Source of the DNA: an uncultured Alphaproteobacteria bacterium
Lineage (GTDB): Bacteria; Pseudomonadota; Alphaproteobacteria; CAAHEQ01; UBA3637
Reading direction: 5' to 3'
Length of the DNA stretch: 64,000 bases
Assembly: GCA_944392785.1 (NCBI GenBank)
Contig: CALXXW010000013.1
Location: forward strand, 118,201 to 182,200
Position 1 is the first letter of the stretch; each line of letters starts with the position of its first letter. The notes beneath the pieces are model-generated. The model was not told where the DNA came from, ran no database searches, and saw nothing but the letters and a program-made list of their open reading frames with translations. The position numbers and the translations under genes were made by a program. Positions 18,616-26,645 of this stretch are shown here, piece after piece.

Positions 18616-18644
18616 TTGACGAATTATAAAAAATAAAGTAAAAG
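18616..18644 (+). promoter_or_regulatory. Promoter of the tRNA-Cys/tRNA-Asn pair
   Basis: TTGACG, 17-base spacer, TAAAAG, about 20 bases before the first tRNA. Confidence 0.6.
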
Positions 18645-18664
18645 AGGTCTTGTCTTGAAAAACG

Positions 18665-18739
18665 GGTCGGTTGGCAGAATGGCTTATGCAGAGGACTGCA
18701 AATCCTTTTATACTGGTTCGATTCCGGTACCGACCTCCA
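18665..18739 (+). tRNA. tRNA-Cys(GCA)
   Basis: 75 bases including encoded CCA; acceptor GGTCGGT/ACCGACC with discriminator T; anticodon loop CTGCAAA gives GCA. Confidence 0.95.
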
Positions 18740-18755
18740 AAAAAGACAAGGTTAT

Positions 18756-18830
18756 TCCAGCGTAGCTCAGTGGTAGAGCAATCGGCTGTTAACCGATTGG
18801 TCGTAGGTTCGAGCCCTACCGCTGGAGCCA
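18756..18830 (+). tRNA. tRNA-Asn(GTT)
   Basis: 75 bases including encoded CCA; acceptor TCCAGCG/CGCTGGA, discriminator G; anticodon loop CTGTTAA gives GTT. It follows tRNA-Cys by 16 bases and shares its promoter and terminator. Confidence 0.95.
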
Positions 18831-18837
18831 ATAAAAA

Positions 18838-18867
18838 TACCCCGCTCATAAAGCGGGGCATTTTTTA
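18838..18867 (+). terminator. Terminator of the tRNA pair
   Basis: CCCCGCT/AGCGGGG stem with a short CATAA-type loop followed by six T. Confidence 0.8.
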
Positions 18868-19176
18868 TGGTAGAAAAATCTACTATGACGGAGAAATCTA
18901 CCCAGTACATACCTCCCAGGGACATCTCTACTATTGACGACATATCTAACCAAGGGCAACTCTCTGCCATAAAAGACAACACCGAGCTTATTTCTACATA
19001 TCACAAGTCTTGTCTTTTTCTTCCTCGATTTGTATCTTTTCCCCACAACATATTGAGATACAACAACGCTTTTCCAACAAACGTCTCTCTTTTTTGCTTC
19101 CATATAATGTGATATATGGAAGATATTTTCTTACCTTCCTCCCGGCTTTATTTTAAACGACTTTATGACAGGTTTT
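18868..19176. other. Intergenic region before hsp20; degenerate short repeats and one palindrome
   Basis: About 310 bases without a convincing gene. Variants of GACATCTCTAC (AAAATCTAC, GAAATCTACCC, GACATCTCTACTA, GACATATCTAAC) recur within the first 90 bases. A perfect 10-bp inverted repeat lies at 19097-19122. Open frames on both strands (for example 18867-19112) lack binding sites and protein-like composition. Confidence 0.4.
19097..19122. repeat. Perfect inverted repeat upstream of hsp20
   Basis: CTTCCATATA and TATATGGAAG around a six-base loop, about 55 bases upstream of the putative heat-shock promoter. It could be an operator or a CIRCE-like element in position only; the sequence is not CIRCE (TTAGCACTC-N9-GAGTGCTAA). 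Confidence 0.45.
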
Positions 19177-19205
19177 CTTGCAAGACTTTCCCTTATATCC
19201 CATAT
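19177..19205 (+). promoter_or_regulatory. Putative RpoH (heat-shock sigma) promoter of hsp20
   Basis: CTTGCAA, 15-base spacer, CCCATAT: close to the sigma-32 pattern CTTGAAA...CCCATNT. About 35 bases before the hsp20 start. The match and the nature of the gene support each other; not tested. Confidence 0.5.
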
Positions 19206-19239
19206 TCACTTTATCCCAAAAAAAGATAAAGGAGAAACC

Positions 19240-19725
19240 ATGCGTAAAAAATTAACACCCTATTACCAGAATTATCCCAAAAATTATCATGAAAGCGATA
19301 AAATTTCGGATGAAATAGACAAGATTATTGAACAACACCTGACCCCTTGGGTTAATCCTTGGGGTATTCAAGAACCGGCGGAAAGGCCTCTTTCTCCGCG
19401 CATTGAAGTCGTCGATACACCCTCGCAAGTCATTGTGGCTGCCGAACTACCCGGAATGAATCCTGAGGACATGGATATTCGTGTTTCAAAAGAGGGTATT
19501 TTAACAATTACGGGTGAAAAAAAGCATCGCTCCGAAAACGCTCACAAAGGGTGCTATTTTTCAGAATGCCGATATGGTATGGTGCAACGCTCCGTTCCTT
19601 TATCCGCTCAAGTTGATACGGACAAAGCCGAAGGAACGTTCGAAAACGGCGTCCTGGTCCTTACCTTTCCCAAAAAGCCGGAAACAAAAGAAGCACAAAA
19701 GAAAATTAAGGTGAAGAAAAAATAA
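19240..19725 (+). CDS. Small heat-shock protein (Hsp20/alpha-crystallin)
   Basis: ATP-independent holdase chaperone of 161 residues. The alpha-crystallin domain spans about residues 53-150, with RIEVVDTPSQVIVAAELPGM, GILTITGEKK and the C-terminal strand FENGVLVLTFPK. The tail (EAQKKIKVKKK) carries an IxV-type motif (IKV) used for oligomer contacts. The ATG at 19240 follows AAAGGAG; a longer upstream frame is rejected because it would span the promoter. Likely heat-inducible. Confidence 0.9.
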   Translation: MRKKLTPYYQNYPKNYHESDKISDEIDKIIEQHLTPWVNPWGIQEPAERPLSPRIEVVDTPSQVIVAAELPGMNPEDMDIRVSKEGILTITGEKKHRSENAHKGCYFSECRYGMVQRSVPLSAQVDTDKAEGTFENGVLVLTFPKKPETKEAQKKIKVKKK

Positions 19726-19775
19726 CAAACTCTCCTTACAAAGTGGGGGCTTGATTATTTTTTATCATTTTTCCC

Positions 19776-19804
19776 TTGCATTTTAGGGGAAACTATATTA
19801 TCCT
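19776..19804 (+). promoter_or_regulatory. Putative promoter of the Fe-S scaffold/GGGtGRT operon
   Basis: TTGCAT, 17-base spacer, TATCCT, giving a leader of about 60 bases that contains a small AGCGC/GCGCT inverted repeat. Confidence 0.45.
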
Positions 19805-19870
19805 TGCATGCGTTAAATTGTTAGCGCTGTCACGGCGCTTTATCTTATTATTTTATTTGGAGGCATATAT

Positions 19871-20572
19871 ATGGCTAATTTACAATGTTCTCATGAAGTA
19901 GAACACATGTGTCCCCTCGCCAAAGGGGCCAAGCACGCATGTGCACCCATCCCTGTTGAAGGAAAGTGGGTTAAATCCACCCAAATTTCAGATATATCTG
20001 GCTTAACACACGGCTGCGGCTGTTGTGCACCACAACAGGGAACATGTAAACTGACACTCAACGTCAAAGACGGTATTATTCAAGAGGCTTTGGTAGAGAC
20101 AATCGGCTGCTCCGGAATGACACACTCCGCAGCAATGGCGGCTGAAATTCTACCGGGCAAAACTTTGTTGGAAGCTTTGAACACAGATCTGGTATGTGAT
20201 GCTATCAATGTGGCTATGCGTGAATTGTTTTTACAAATCGCCTATGGCCGTACTCAAACCGCTTTTTCCGAGGGTGGATTACCTATCGGAGCCGGATTGG
20301 AAGATTTAGGCAAAGGTCTTCGCTCTCAAGTAGGCACCATGTTCTCCACAAAACAAAAAGGACCGCGTTATTTGGAAATGGCCGAAGGATATGTATTGGA
20401 AATCGGCGCAGATGAAAATGGCGAAATTATCGGCTATAAATTCGTACATGTCGGTAAGATGCTGGAAGCTATCCGCAACGGTGAAGACCCCAAAGCGGCC
20501 TTTGAGAAAAACATTAAAACCTATGGACGTTTTGATGAAGCTGTGAAAAAAATTGATCCAAGAAAGGAATAA
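19871..20572 (+). CDS. NifU/IscU-like iron-sulfur cluster scaffold protein
   Basis: 233 residues, cysteine-rich: CPLAKGAKHAC at the N-terminus, HGCGCCAPQQGTC near residues 48-60 and IGCSGMTHSAAMAAE near 78, the last resembling the NifU-like cluster-assembly domain. This subfamily is found next to the GGGtGRT family in anaerobes, and the same pair occurs here with a three-base gap. A role in building or delivering an Fe-S cluster to the neighbour is inferred from gene pairing; the actual target is unknown. ATG preceded by TTGGAGG. Confidence 0.75.
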   Translation: MANLQCSHEVEHMCPLAKGAKHACAPIPVEGKWVKSTQISDISGLTHGCGCCAPQQGTCKLTLNVKDGIIQEALVETIGCSGMTHSAAMAAEILPGKTLLEALNTDLVCDAINVAMRELFLQIAYGRTQTAFSEGGLPIGAGLEDLGKGLRSQVGTMFSTKQKGPRYLEMAEGYVLEIGADENGEIIGYKFVHVGKMLEAIRNGEDPKAAFEKNIKTYGRFDEAVKKIDPRKE

Positions 20573-20575
20573 CAC

Positions 20576-21577
20576 ATGCAAAAATTTGAAGGGTATGAAA
20601 GAAGAATTGCCAAAATAGAACGCGTTCTGGCACAATATGGGTTTGCTTCATTGGATGACGCCAAAGCGCTTTGTGATTCCAAAGGAATCGATGTTGAAAA
20701 AATCGTCAAAGGCATCCAACCGATTGCCTTTGAAAACGCGGTTTGGGCTTATACTCTGGGGTGCGCTATCGCCTTAAAGGAAAACGTGAAGAGCGCCTCA
20801 GAAGCTGCTGAAAAATTAGGAATCGGACTGCAAGCATTTTGTATTCCCGGCTCTGTTGCCGACCAACGCCAAGTGGGTATTGGACATGGAAATTTGGCCG
20901 CTATGTTGCTGCGTGATGAAACAAAATGTTTCTGCTTTTTAGCCGGACATGAATCTTTCGCCGCTGCCGAAGGAGCTATCGGTATTGCTAAATCCGCAAA
21001 TAAGGTCCGTAAGGAACCCTTGCGAGTTATCTTAAACGGATTGGGAAAAGATGCCGCTTATATTATTTCACGTATCAACGGCTTTACTTCCGTTGAAACA
21101 GAATATGATTATACAACGGGTGAACTGAAAGTTATCAGTGAAAAAGCCTTTTCCACCGGAGAAAAAGCAAAAGTTAAGTGTTATGGCGCAGACGATGTGT
21201 CCGAAGGTGTGGCGATTATGATTAAAGAGGGTGTTGATGTGTCGATTACGGGCAACTCAACGAACCCGACTCGCTTCCAACATCCGGTGGCTGGTACTTA
21301 TAAAAAATGGGCCTTAGAAAACGGCCGTAAATACTTTTCGGTTGCCTCCGGCGGTGGTACAGGGCGTACATTGCATCCGGACAACGTGGCTGCCGGTCCG
21401 GCCTCTTATGGAATGACCGACACTATGGGGCGCATGCATGGAGATGCACAATTCGCAGGATCTTCCTCGGTGCCGGCGCATGTTGAGATGATGGGCCTAA
21501 TCGGTATGGGAAATAATCCGATGGTCGGTGCCTCAGTTGCCGTTGCCGTTGCTGTTGAGGAAGCTCTCAGAAAATAA
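20576..21577 (+). CDS. GGGtGRT-family protein of unknown function
   Basis: 333 residues. The family-naming motif SGGGTGRTLHPDNVAAGP lies near residue 260, followed by a highly conserved Gly/Met-rich tail (PASYGMTDTMGRMHGDAQF, SSVPAHVEMMGLIGMGNNP). Earlier segments such as IPGSVADQRQVGIGHGNLA and CFCFLAGHESFAAAEGA are also typical. No characterised member is known to me. It starts three bases after the scaffold gene's stop with AAAGGA, so both are made together, and it ends in a terminator. Likely a soluble protein carrying or receiving an Fe-S cluster, by association only. Confidence 0.8.
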   Translation: MQKFEGYERRIAKIERVLAQYGFASLDDAKALCDSKGIDVEKIVKGIQPIAFENAVWAYTLGCAIALKENVKSASEAAEKLGIGLQAFCIPGSVADQRQVGIGHGNLAAMLLRDETKCFCFLAGHESFAAAEGAIGIAKSANKVRKEPLRVILNGLGKDAAYIISRINGFTSVETEYDYTTGELKVISEKAFSTGEKAKVKCYGADDVSEGVAIMIKEGVDVSITGNSTNPTRFQHPVAGTYKKWALENGRKYFSVASGGGTGRTLHPDNVAAGPASYGMTDTMGRMHGDAQFAGSSSVPAHVEMMGLIGMGNNPMVGASVAVAVAVEEALRK

Positions 21578-21597
21578 CTTTCCCTTAACACACTTGA

Positions 21598-21625
21598 AAA
21601 AGCCCTGATGTTCAGGGCTTTTTTC
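21598..21625 (+). terminator. Terminator of the GGGtGRT operon
   Basis: AGCCCTGA/TCAGGGCT stem followed by six T. Confidence 0.85.
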
Positions 21626-21631
21626 TATGCC

Positions 21632-21663
21632 CTCTTGACAAGAGAAAAATCTCTTGATATACT
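21632..21663 (+). promoter_or_regulatory. Consensus promoter with nested palindromes, predicting a leaderless transcript
   Basis: TTGACA (21635), 17-base spacer, TATACT (21658), then seven bases to the ATG at 21671. Two palindromes overlap it: CTCTTG-A-CAAGAG (21632-21644) across the -35 box and AAGAGA-AAAA-TCTCTT (21640-21655) in the spacer, so repressor control is likely. Confidence 0.7.
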
Positions 21664-21670
21664 CCTTTGC

Positions 21671-21949
21671 ATGAATCATATTTTTATTTTAGGAAATGAT
21701 ACTCCGGAAACGGATGCTCTCTATAAGATGATTTTAGAGGTTGCTTTGGCAAGGGGTTTTGAAGGACGTATTGAACGTGCCGCAGACCCCGGCTTGATAG
21801 ATTTCTATCATGTTGAATCTTTACCGGCTGTTATCGTTGACAATCAACAGGTGTGTGCCGGAGCTCTGCCCGATCGAGCCACCGTGCGACAGTGGTTTGA
21901 TGCTCCCTTGTCAACAGGTGGTTGCGGCAGCGGGATGTGTTGTCGATAA
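21671..21949 (+). CDS. Small thioredoxin-fold protein lacking the N-terminal CxxC
   Basis: 92 residues. The pattern FILGNDTPETDALYKMILEVALARG, then HVESLPAVIVDNQQVCAG with the cis-proline position, matches the thioredoxin_3/glutaredoxin-like fold, but the usual CxxC near the N-terminus is replaced by NDTPE. Instead the tail holds GGCGSGMCCR with three cysteines. I choose the ATG at 21671 because it sits seven bases after a consensus -10 box; no binding site is present. Its TAA overlaps the ATG of the next gene (TAATG). Could be a metal- or thiol-handling protein; not recognised further. Confidence 0.6.
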   Translation: MNHIFILGNDTPETDALYKMILEVALARGFEGRIERAADPGLIDFYHVESLPAVIVDNQQVCAGALPDRATVRQWFDAPLSTGGCGSGMCCR

Positions 21950-22728
21950 TGCAGAAATATATTCTTATTTATGACAACCGTGACATGTTTCAGTTGGAAG
22001 GTCTTCAGGCCGAGTTGAAACAGTTTTTTGAGCCCTATCATATTCAAATCCGTTTGACAAACGCCGATGAAATCATTCGTAAGAAAATTCTACAAATAGA
22101 TACATTGGCTCTGGTTATGCCCGGTGGTGCCGCAGCTCCTTATGCCCAGGCATTGGGGGATGAAGGCAATAAACGTATTCGCGATTATATTCTCTATAAC
22201 GGTGTCTATTTAGGGATTTGTGCCGGTGCCTATTACGCCTGTCAACGCACTATTTTTGAAAAAGGAAAGCCCTGGGCCATGCGAAGTACTTATGGCCTTA
22301 ACCTTGTCAAAGCCTCGGCAATCGGCAGCTTATCTCGAGAGTTAGGGATTCCTCCTTACTCGAAAGATGTTTTATCAGAAACCGTTGTTCCCTTGTTTAC
22401 TGCCTCGGGAAAATCAGCGGTATCTTTTTATCATGGCGGCCCCTACTTTAAGATTGATAAATCAGAAAAAAATGTTCAGGTCTTAGCAACTTATGCACGT
22501 ATTCCGGGGAACAAACCGGCTATCATTTCCAAAAAAATGGGAGATGGAGAGGTCTTACTATCTGGCGTTCATATCGAAACAACACCGGAACATCTTCGCC
22601 GTCGGCAGCATACCGAAGTGGCGCATACCGCTCACACCATGGGAACGGCTCTACTGCTCTCGCAATATGGTCGGTCGCGCCAAAGATTATTCCAACATGT
22701 CATGCAACATATCCGCGAACATATCTAA
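21949..22728 (+). CDS. BPL_N-type glutamine-amidotransferase-like protein
   Basis: 259 residues with a class-I amidotransferase-like fold: LVMPGGAAAPYAQAL near residue 62, the nucleophile elbow GVYLGICAGAYYAC near 90 (Cys in ICAGAYY), SFYHGGPYF near 165, and GDGEVLLSGVHIETTPEH with a His-Glu-like pair. This is the domain known as the N-terminal part of eukaryotic biotin-protein ligase, found alone in many bacteria with unknown function. It is translationally coupled to the preceding thioredoxin-fold gene. It converges on the methyltransferase gene with a six-base gap. Confidence 0.7.
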   Translation: MQKYILIYDNRDMFQLEGLQAELKQFFEPYHIQIRLTNADEIIRKKILQIDTLALVMPGGAAAPYAQALGDEGNKRIRDYILYNGVYLGICAGAYYACQRTIFEKGKPWAMRSTYGLNLVKASAIGSLSRELGIPPYSKDVLSETVVPLFTASGKSAVSFYHGGPYFKIDKSEKNVQVLATYARIPGNKPAIISKKMGDGEVLLSGVHIETTPEHLRRRQHTEVAHTAHTMGTALLLSQYGRSRQRLFQHVMQHIREHI

Positions 22729-22734
22729 TCGAGC

Positions 22735-23817
22735 TTAACGCTTTTGTAATAAGCACATATAAAATCCATCCGTTCCTGTACGCCAGGGAGAGTAGCGCTT
22801 TTCCCTCACAAGAATATAGCCGGGATGACTTTGAAGAAAGTGAGCAATCTGCCACTCATTTTCATCATATGTTAACGAACAGGTAATATACACCAAGTAA
22901 TGCCCATTTTTAACATAGGCTTCTGCAATATCCAGTATTTCTGCCTGCTTGGAAACTATATTTTTTAATTGTTTTTCCGTCAACTTCCAACGCATATCCG
23001 GAGAACGACGCCATGTCCCCGTACCGGAACAAGGCGCATCTACAACCACATAGTCGAATTTCTTAAAGGGCTCCGGTAAACGCGTTATTGTTTTAATAAT
23101 AGAGGCCTTTGATCGATGGGCACGTTTCAGAAGCTCACTCAGGCGTTTCGGCGAAGCATCATACGCTTGAATAAACCCCTTATTGTTCATAATTTGAGCA
23201 AAAATCAAAGATTTTCCCCCCGCCCCGGCACAGAAATCAAAGACATCATCATGCGGTTTAATGCCTATTTCACATGATAACAGCTGAGCCCCTTCATCTT
23301 GAACTTCGACCAAACCCTTTTTATACGCCTTTGTTTCAGTAATCAATGCACGCTCTTCCAAGATCATTCCATAAGGCGATTTTTCCGTTGCATGCAAGTG
23401 GAGCCCCTCTTCTTGCAACATAGCCATCACCTCGTCTCGTTTCCCATTTGCGCGCAAAACGATTGGAGCCGGCTCTAAAAAAAGAGGCAACTCTTGCTCC
23501 GGCTGAGGTATATGAGACAAAAACCACGCCGGCACCTCGAAGCGCACATGCTCCGGAGCCTTAGAAACATTCGGAATTCCCTTTTCTTCAAGAAGCGTTA
23601 TTTTCTCTATCCAAGATGATGTCGGGTAAGCATAGGCTAATCGTGCCTTTGCCCGTATCACAGACCAAATCATCTGCAATAAAGTGCGACGGTCCTCTGC
23701 CTCAATATACCTATGCGTCTTTGTATAGGCATTGATGATTTCATTGGCCGAAGATGATTTAGTATCAATCTTGTCCAACAAATCTGCCGCTCGTTTTTTT
23801 AACTCCTCTTTTTGCAT
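22735..23817 (-). CDS. RsmB/NOP2-type RNA m5C methyltransferase
   Basis: SAM-dependent cytosine-C5 RNA methyltransferase of 360 residues. SAM motif DFCAGAGGKSLIFAQ; motif IV VVDAPCSGTGTWRRSP with its Cys, and motif VI VYITCSLTYDENEW with the catalytic Cys, are both intact. An N-terminal NusB-like helical region is shorter than in E. coli RsmB, and the target (16S C967 or another site) cannot be told. The ATG at 23817 lies seven bases after TATAAT and has no binding site, so the message is probably leaderless. The promoter abuts that of the divergent sulfotransferase-like gene. Confidence 0.85.
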   Translation of the reverse strand: MQKEELKKRAADLLDKIDTKSSSANEIINAYTKTHRYIEAEDRRTLLQMIWSVIRAKARLAYAYPTSSWIEKITLLEEKGIPNVSKAPEHVRFEVPAWFLSHIPQPEQELPLFLEPAPIVLRANGKRDEVMAMLQEEGLHLHATEKSPYGMILEERALITETKAYKKGLVEVQDEGAQLLSCEIGIKPHDDVFDFCAGAGGKSLIFAQIMNNKGFIQAYDASPKRLSELLKRAHRSKASIIKTITRLPEPFKKFDYVVVDAPCSGTGTWRRSPDMRWKLTEKQLKNIVSKQAEILDIAEAYVKNGHYLVYITCSLTYDENEWQIAHFLQSHPGYILVREKRYSPWRTGTDGFYMCLLQKR

Positions 23818-23824
23818 AGGATGG

Positions 23825-23853
23825 ATTATAACATAATCACCTGCAAAAAACAA
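23825..23853 (-). promoter_or_regulatory. Promoter of the RsmB-type gene (leaderless)
   Basis: Minus strand: TTGTTT, 17-base spacer, perfect TATAAT, then seven bases to the ATG. Confidence 0.6.
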
Positions 23854-23881
23854 TTGCCATATGGAAAAAAAGTGTTAGGTT
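23854..23881 (+). promoter_or_regulatory. Promoter of the arylsulfotransferase-like gene (leaderless)
   Basis: TTGCCA, 16-base spacer, TAGGTT, then seven bases to the ATG at 23889. Its -35 box directly abuts the -35 box of the divergent promoter. Confidence 0.45.
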
Positions 23882-23888
23882 ATCCCCC

Positions 23889-25323
23889 ATGAAGCATAAA
23901 ATAATCATCTCAGTCTTGATCGGCTGCATTGTATTTACCAGTTCTATTTTAGGATATGTCTTATATACAGGTATGCGTTGTCCTTCTCTGGAGTTTACTG
24001 TGTCCGCGACGGAAACCCCAAAATTACTTATAAACAGTCAAGAAAGTATCCCGCCTTTTTCATGGGATCAACCCTTTTATGATGCTCCTTCTTTAACAAC
24101 AGAGAACCAAACGACGATTGAAATCGGTTCAGAAAGGAAAATAGTCACCCTGACTTCTTTAAACCGTAAGACATTGATCCCTTTTCAAGTTTAATGGACG
24201 CCCCTATTTTTTAAGGGCAATTCCTCATGATTTTCCCAAATTTAAGGTAGATGCGACCGATAAAACACCGACAGGTTATATCGCCATAACACCTTACTCT
24301 TTTAAAAATGCTCGAACAGCCTATGCAGTCTTGATGACAACACACGGCGATATTCGTTTTTATCAAAGGACAAAAAACAATCAAAGCTTATCTGATTTTA
24401 AAAAGACACGCCTGAGAAATGGTCATATTCGCTGGTCCTATATGCAGCAAACAAATGATAAAATCGATGATTACTTTCTAGGGACTTTGGTCATTTTAGA
24501 TGACAAATTCAGATCGCTAAAAGAGGTGAATTTGCTGCCTTATAACTCTCATCCGGCTTTACCGATTGAAAATCATGAATCGATTATTTTGGATGATAAC
24601 CACCTCATTTTAGCCACCTATTACAACCAAGAGATTTTAGATCCTCACACGCAACAACCCGTACGGGTTGTGACGCCCATTATTCAAGAGCAGAAAAACA
24701 ACCAAGTCTTAATGGAGTGGAATGCGGCTGAACATCTTGAACTGATTAACAATTCTCTTCATACTCAATTAACACAGAACAAGTGGACAGATTTTTTTCA
24801 TTTAAATTCAATTCTCATTGATCCGACGGATGACAACTTGTTAATTTCCAGTAAGGAATTATCCTCTGTCATTAAAATCCACCGAAAAACAGGTAAAACA
24901 CTCTGGATACTTGGTGGAAAAGGAGATGAATTTCACCTCACCCCGGATCAATTTTTTATCGGACAGCATGCTTTATCTTGGACAAAGACAGGAAATCTGA
25001 TGTTGTTTGATAATAATATAACCACGACGTTTAATATTCATAAAAAGCCCTTTCCTGCAACAATTTTCGGGGCCTCTCGCATTTTGCAATTCCAACTGGA
25101 TCAACAAAATAAAAAATTATTAGGATTCAAAGCCATAACGCTCCCCTATAAATCCTTTTCGATGGCTAACGTTTATGAAACCTCTTTTGGATTTGTCATC
25201 GGATACGGCGCATACCGTCCGGTGGCTATGCAACTGTTGGACACAAAGGGAGCTTCTCTTTTGACCCTACATTTGTTAGATGATATGAATTCGTATAAGG
25301 CCTATTACTTATCCAACCCTTGA
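23889..25323 (+). pseudogene. Arylsulfotransferase (ASST)-like membrane-anchored protein, frameshifted
   Basis: An N-terminal signal/anchor helix (IIISVLIGCIVFTSSILGYVLY) begins a frame that stops at 24194. The continuation is in another frame: KFNGRPYFLRAIPHDFPKFK from about 24187 runs on to the stop at 25323. The larger part carries ASST-type beta-propeller features: NHESIILDDNHLILATY, NSILIDPTDDNLLISSKELSS and KTGKTLWILGGKGDEF with FIGQHALSW. One base too many near CCCTTTTCAAG (24179-24189) explains the break. The two frames together would give about 477 residues. It may be a true pseudogene, a sequencing error or, less likely, programmed frameshifting. Family identification is moderate. 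Confidence 0.65.
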
Positions 25324-25327
25324 TTGA

Positions 25328-26626
25328 CTATTTTCCAATCCCTTGATAAGTAAACCCAAGCAATCGAGCCTGTTCGGCATTCAATAGGTTGCGACAATCG
25401 ACTATACGTTTATGGCGCATCAAGTCTCCTATTTGCTCTAAATCAAGAGACTCAAACTCCTTCCATTCCGTTAAAATAGCAACAACATCAGCCTCTTTAA
25501 CGGCAAGATACGCACTGTCAGCATAGCGAATTTTATCACCCAGCAACTGAGCTGCTGTTCCCATAGCCTGCGGATCATACGCCATAATATCAGCATGTTG
25601 TTCCAATAACTCTGCAATGATTTCAATGGCCGGACTTTCACGGCAATCATCCGTTCCCCCTTTAAAGGCTAACCCTAATACAGCGATTTTAGGATTAGAA
25701 ACATCCTTCACCGCATCCAAAATACGCCAAGCCATTTCCTTTTTACGTTCGGCATTTTTTTGAATGGTGGTTTCAATCAAGGACATATAAACATTATTCG
25801 TCCGCCCCATATATGCCATTGCCATGGTATCTTTTGGAAAACAGCTGCCGCCAAAACCCGGACCGGGATTTAAAAACTTTTTGCCAATGCGACTATCTAA
25901 TCCCATACCATGCGCCACTTCATCAATATCAGCACCCGTTTTCTCGCAAAAGTTCGCCATTTCATTGATATAATGAATTTTCATGGCCAAAAAAGCATTC
26001 GAGGCATATTTAATGGTCTCACTGGAACGCCGCTTGACAAACAGCATCTCGGTCTTATCCTGAAAAGCCGCATACAAATTCTTTAAAACATTTCGAGCGC
26101 GCTCACTATCAGCCCCGATAACAATCCGATCCGGGTGGAAAAAATCATGTATAGCAAAACCTTCCCGTAAAAACTCAGGCAAAGAAACAACATCAAAATG
26201 AGCTATCGGATTTTTTTTAGCAATCAAAGCCTCTATATCATCCCCCGTTCCGACCGGCACCGTCGATTTAGTCGCAATAACCGTATAACCGGTTAAATGC
26301 TCGGCCAATTCGGTCGCAGCAGCATGGATATATTTCATGTCTGCTTCTTTTGTCACGGGATGCGGCGGCGTTCCAACGGCAATCATGACAACATCGGCCT
26401 GTTCCACGCCCATTTTCATAGAAGTTGTAAAACTTAAACGCCCAGATGCAATGTTTCGTTGAAACATCTCCTCCAGACCATCTTCAAAAATCGTCAGACG
26501 TCCCGCTTTAAGCGCATCAATTTTATTCACATCATTATCAATACATACGACTTGATGCCCTAACTCAGCCAACCCGATACCCGTCGGTAAGCCAACATAT
26601 CCCGTTCCGATAATTCCAACCTTCAT
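25328..26626 (-). CDS. ugd: UDP-glucose/UDP-sugar 6-dehydrogenase
   Basis: NAD-dependent oxidation of a UDP-hexose to the uronic acid, supplying polysaccharide synthesis. 432 residues: Rossmann motif GIIGTGYVGLPTGIGLAELG at the N-terminus, TKSTVPVGTG near 120, catalytic Cys262 in GPGFGGSCFPKDT, and LGLAFKGGTDDCRESPA in the C-terminal UDP-binding domain. UDP-glucose is the likely substrate but UDP-ManNAc or UDP-GlcNAc dehydrogenases look similar. The start follows AAGGGA. Leader gap to leuS is only 19 bases, so leuS may drive it. Confidence 0.9.
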   Translation of the reverse strand: MKVGIIGTGYVGLPTGIGLAELGHQVVCIDNDVNKIDALKAGRLTIFEDGLEEMFQRNIASGRLSFTTSMKMGVEQADVVMIAVGTPPHPVTKEADMKYIHAAATELAEHLTGYTVIATKSTVPVGTGDDIEALIAKKNPIAHFDVVSLPEFLREGFAIHDFFHPDRIVIGADSERARNVLKNLYAAFQDKTEMLFVKRRSSETIKYASNAFLAMKIHYINEMANFCEKTGADIDEVAHGMGLDSRIGKKFLNPGPGFGGSCFPKDTMAMAYMGRTNNVYMSLIETTIQKNAERKKEMAWRILDAVKDVSNPKIAVLGLAFKGGTDDCRESPAIEIIAELLEQHADIMAYDPQAMGTAAQLLGDKIRYADSAYLAVKEADVVAILTEWKEFESLDLEQIGDLMRHKRIVDCRNLLNAEQARLLGFTYQGIGK

Positions 26627-26645
26627 TGTCTGTTTCCCTTACTAC

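Noticed and set aside
18767..18982. Open frames reading through tRNA-Asn and its terminator
   Set aside because: They translate tRNA sequence; such frames are common artefacts.
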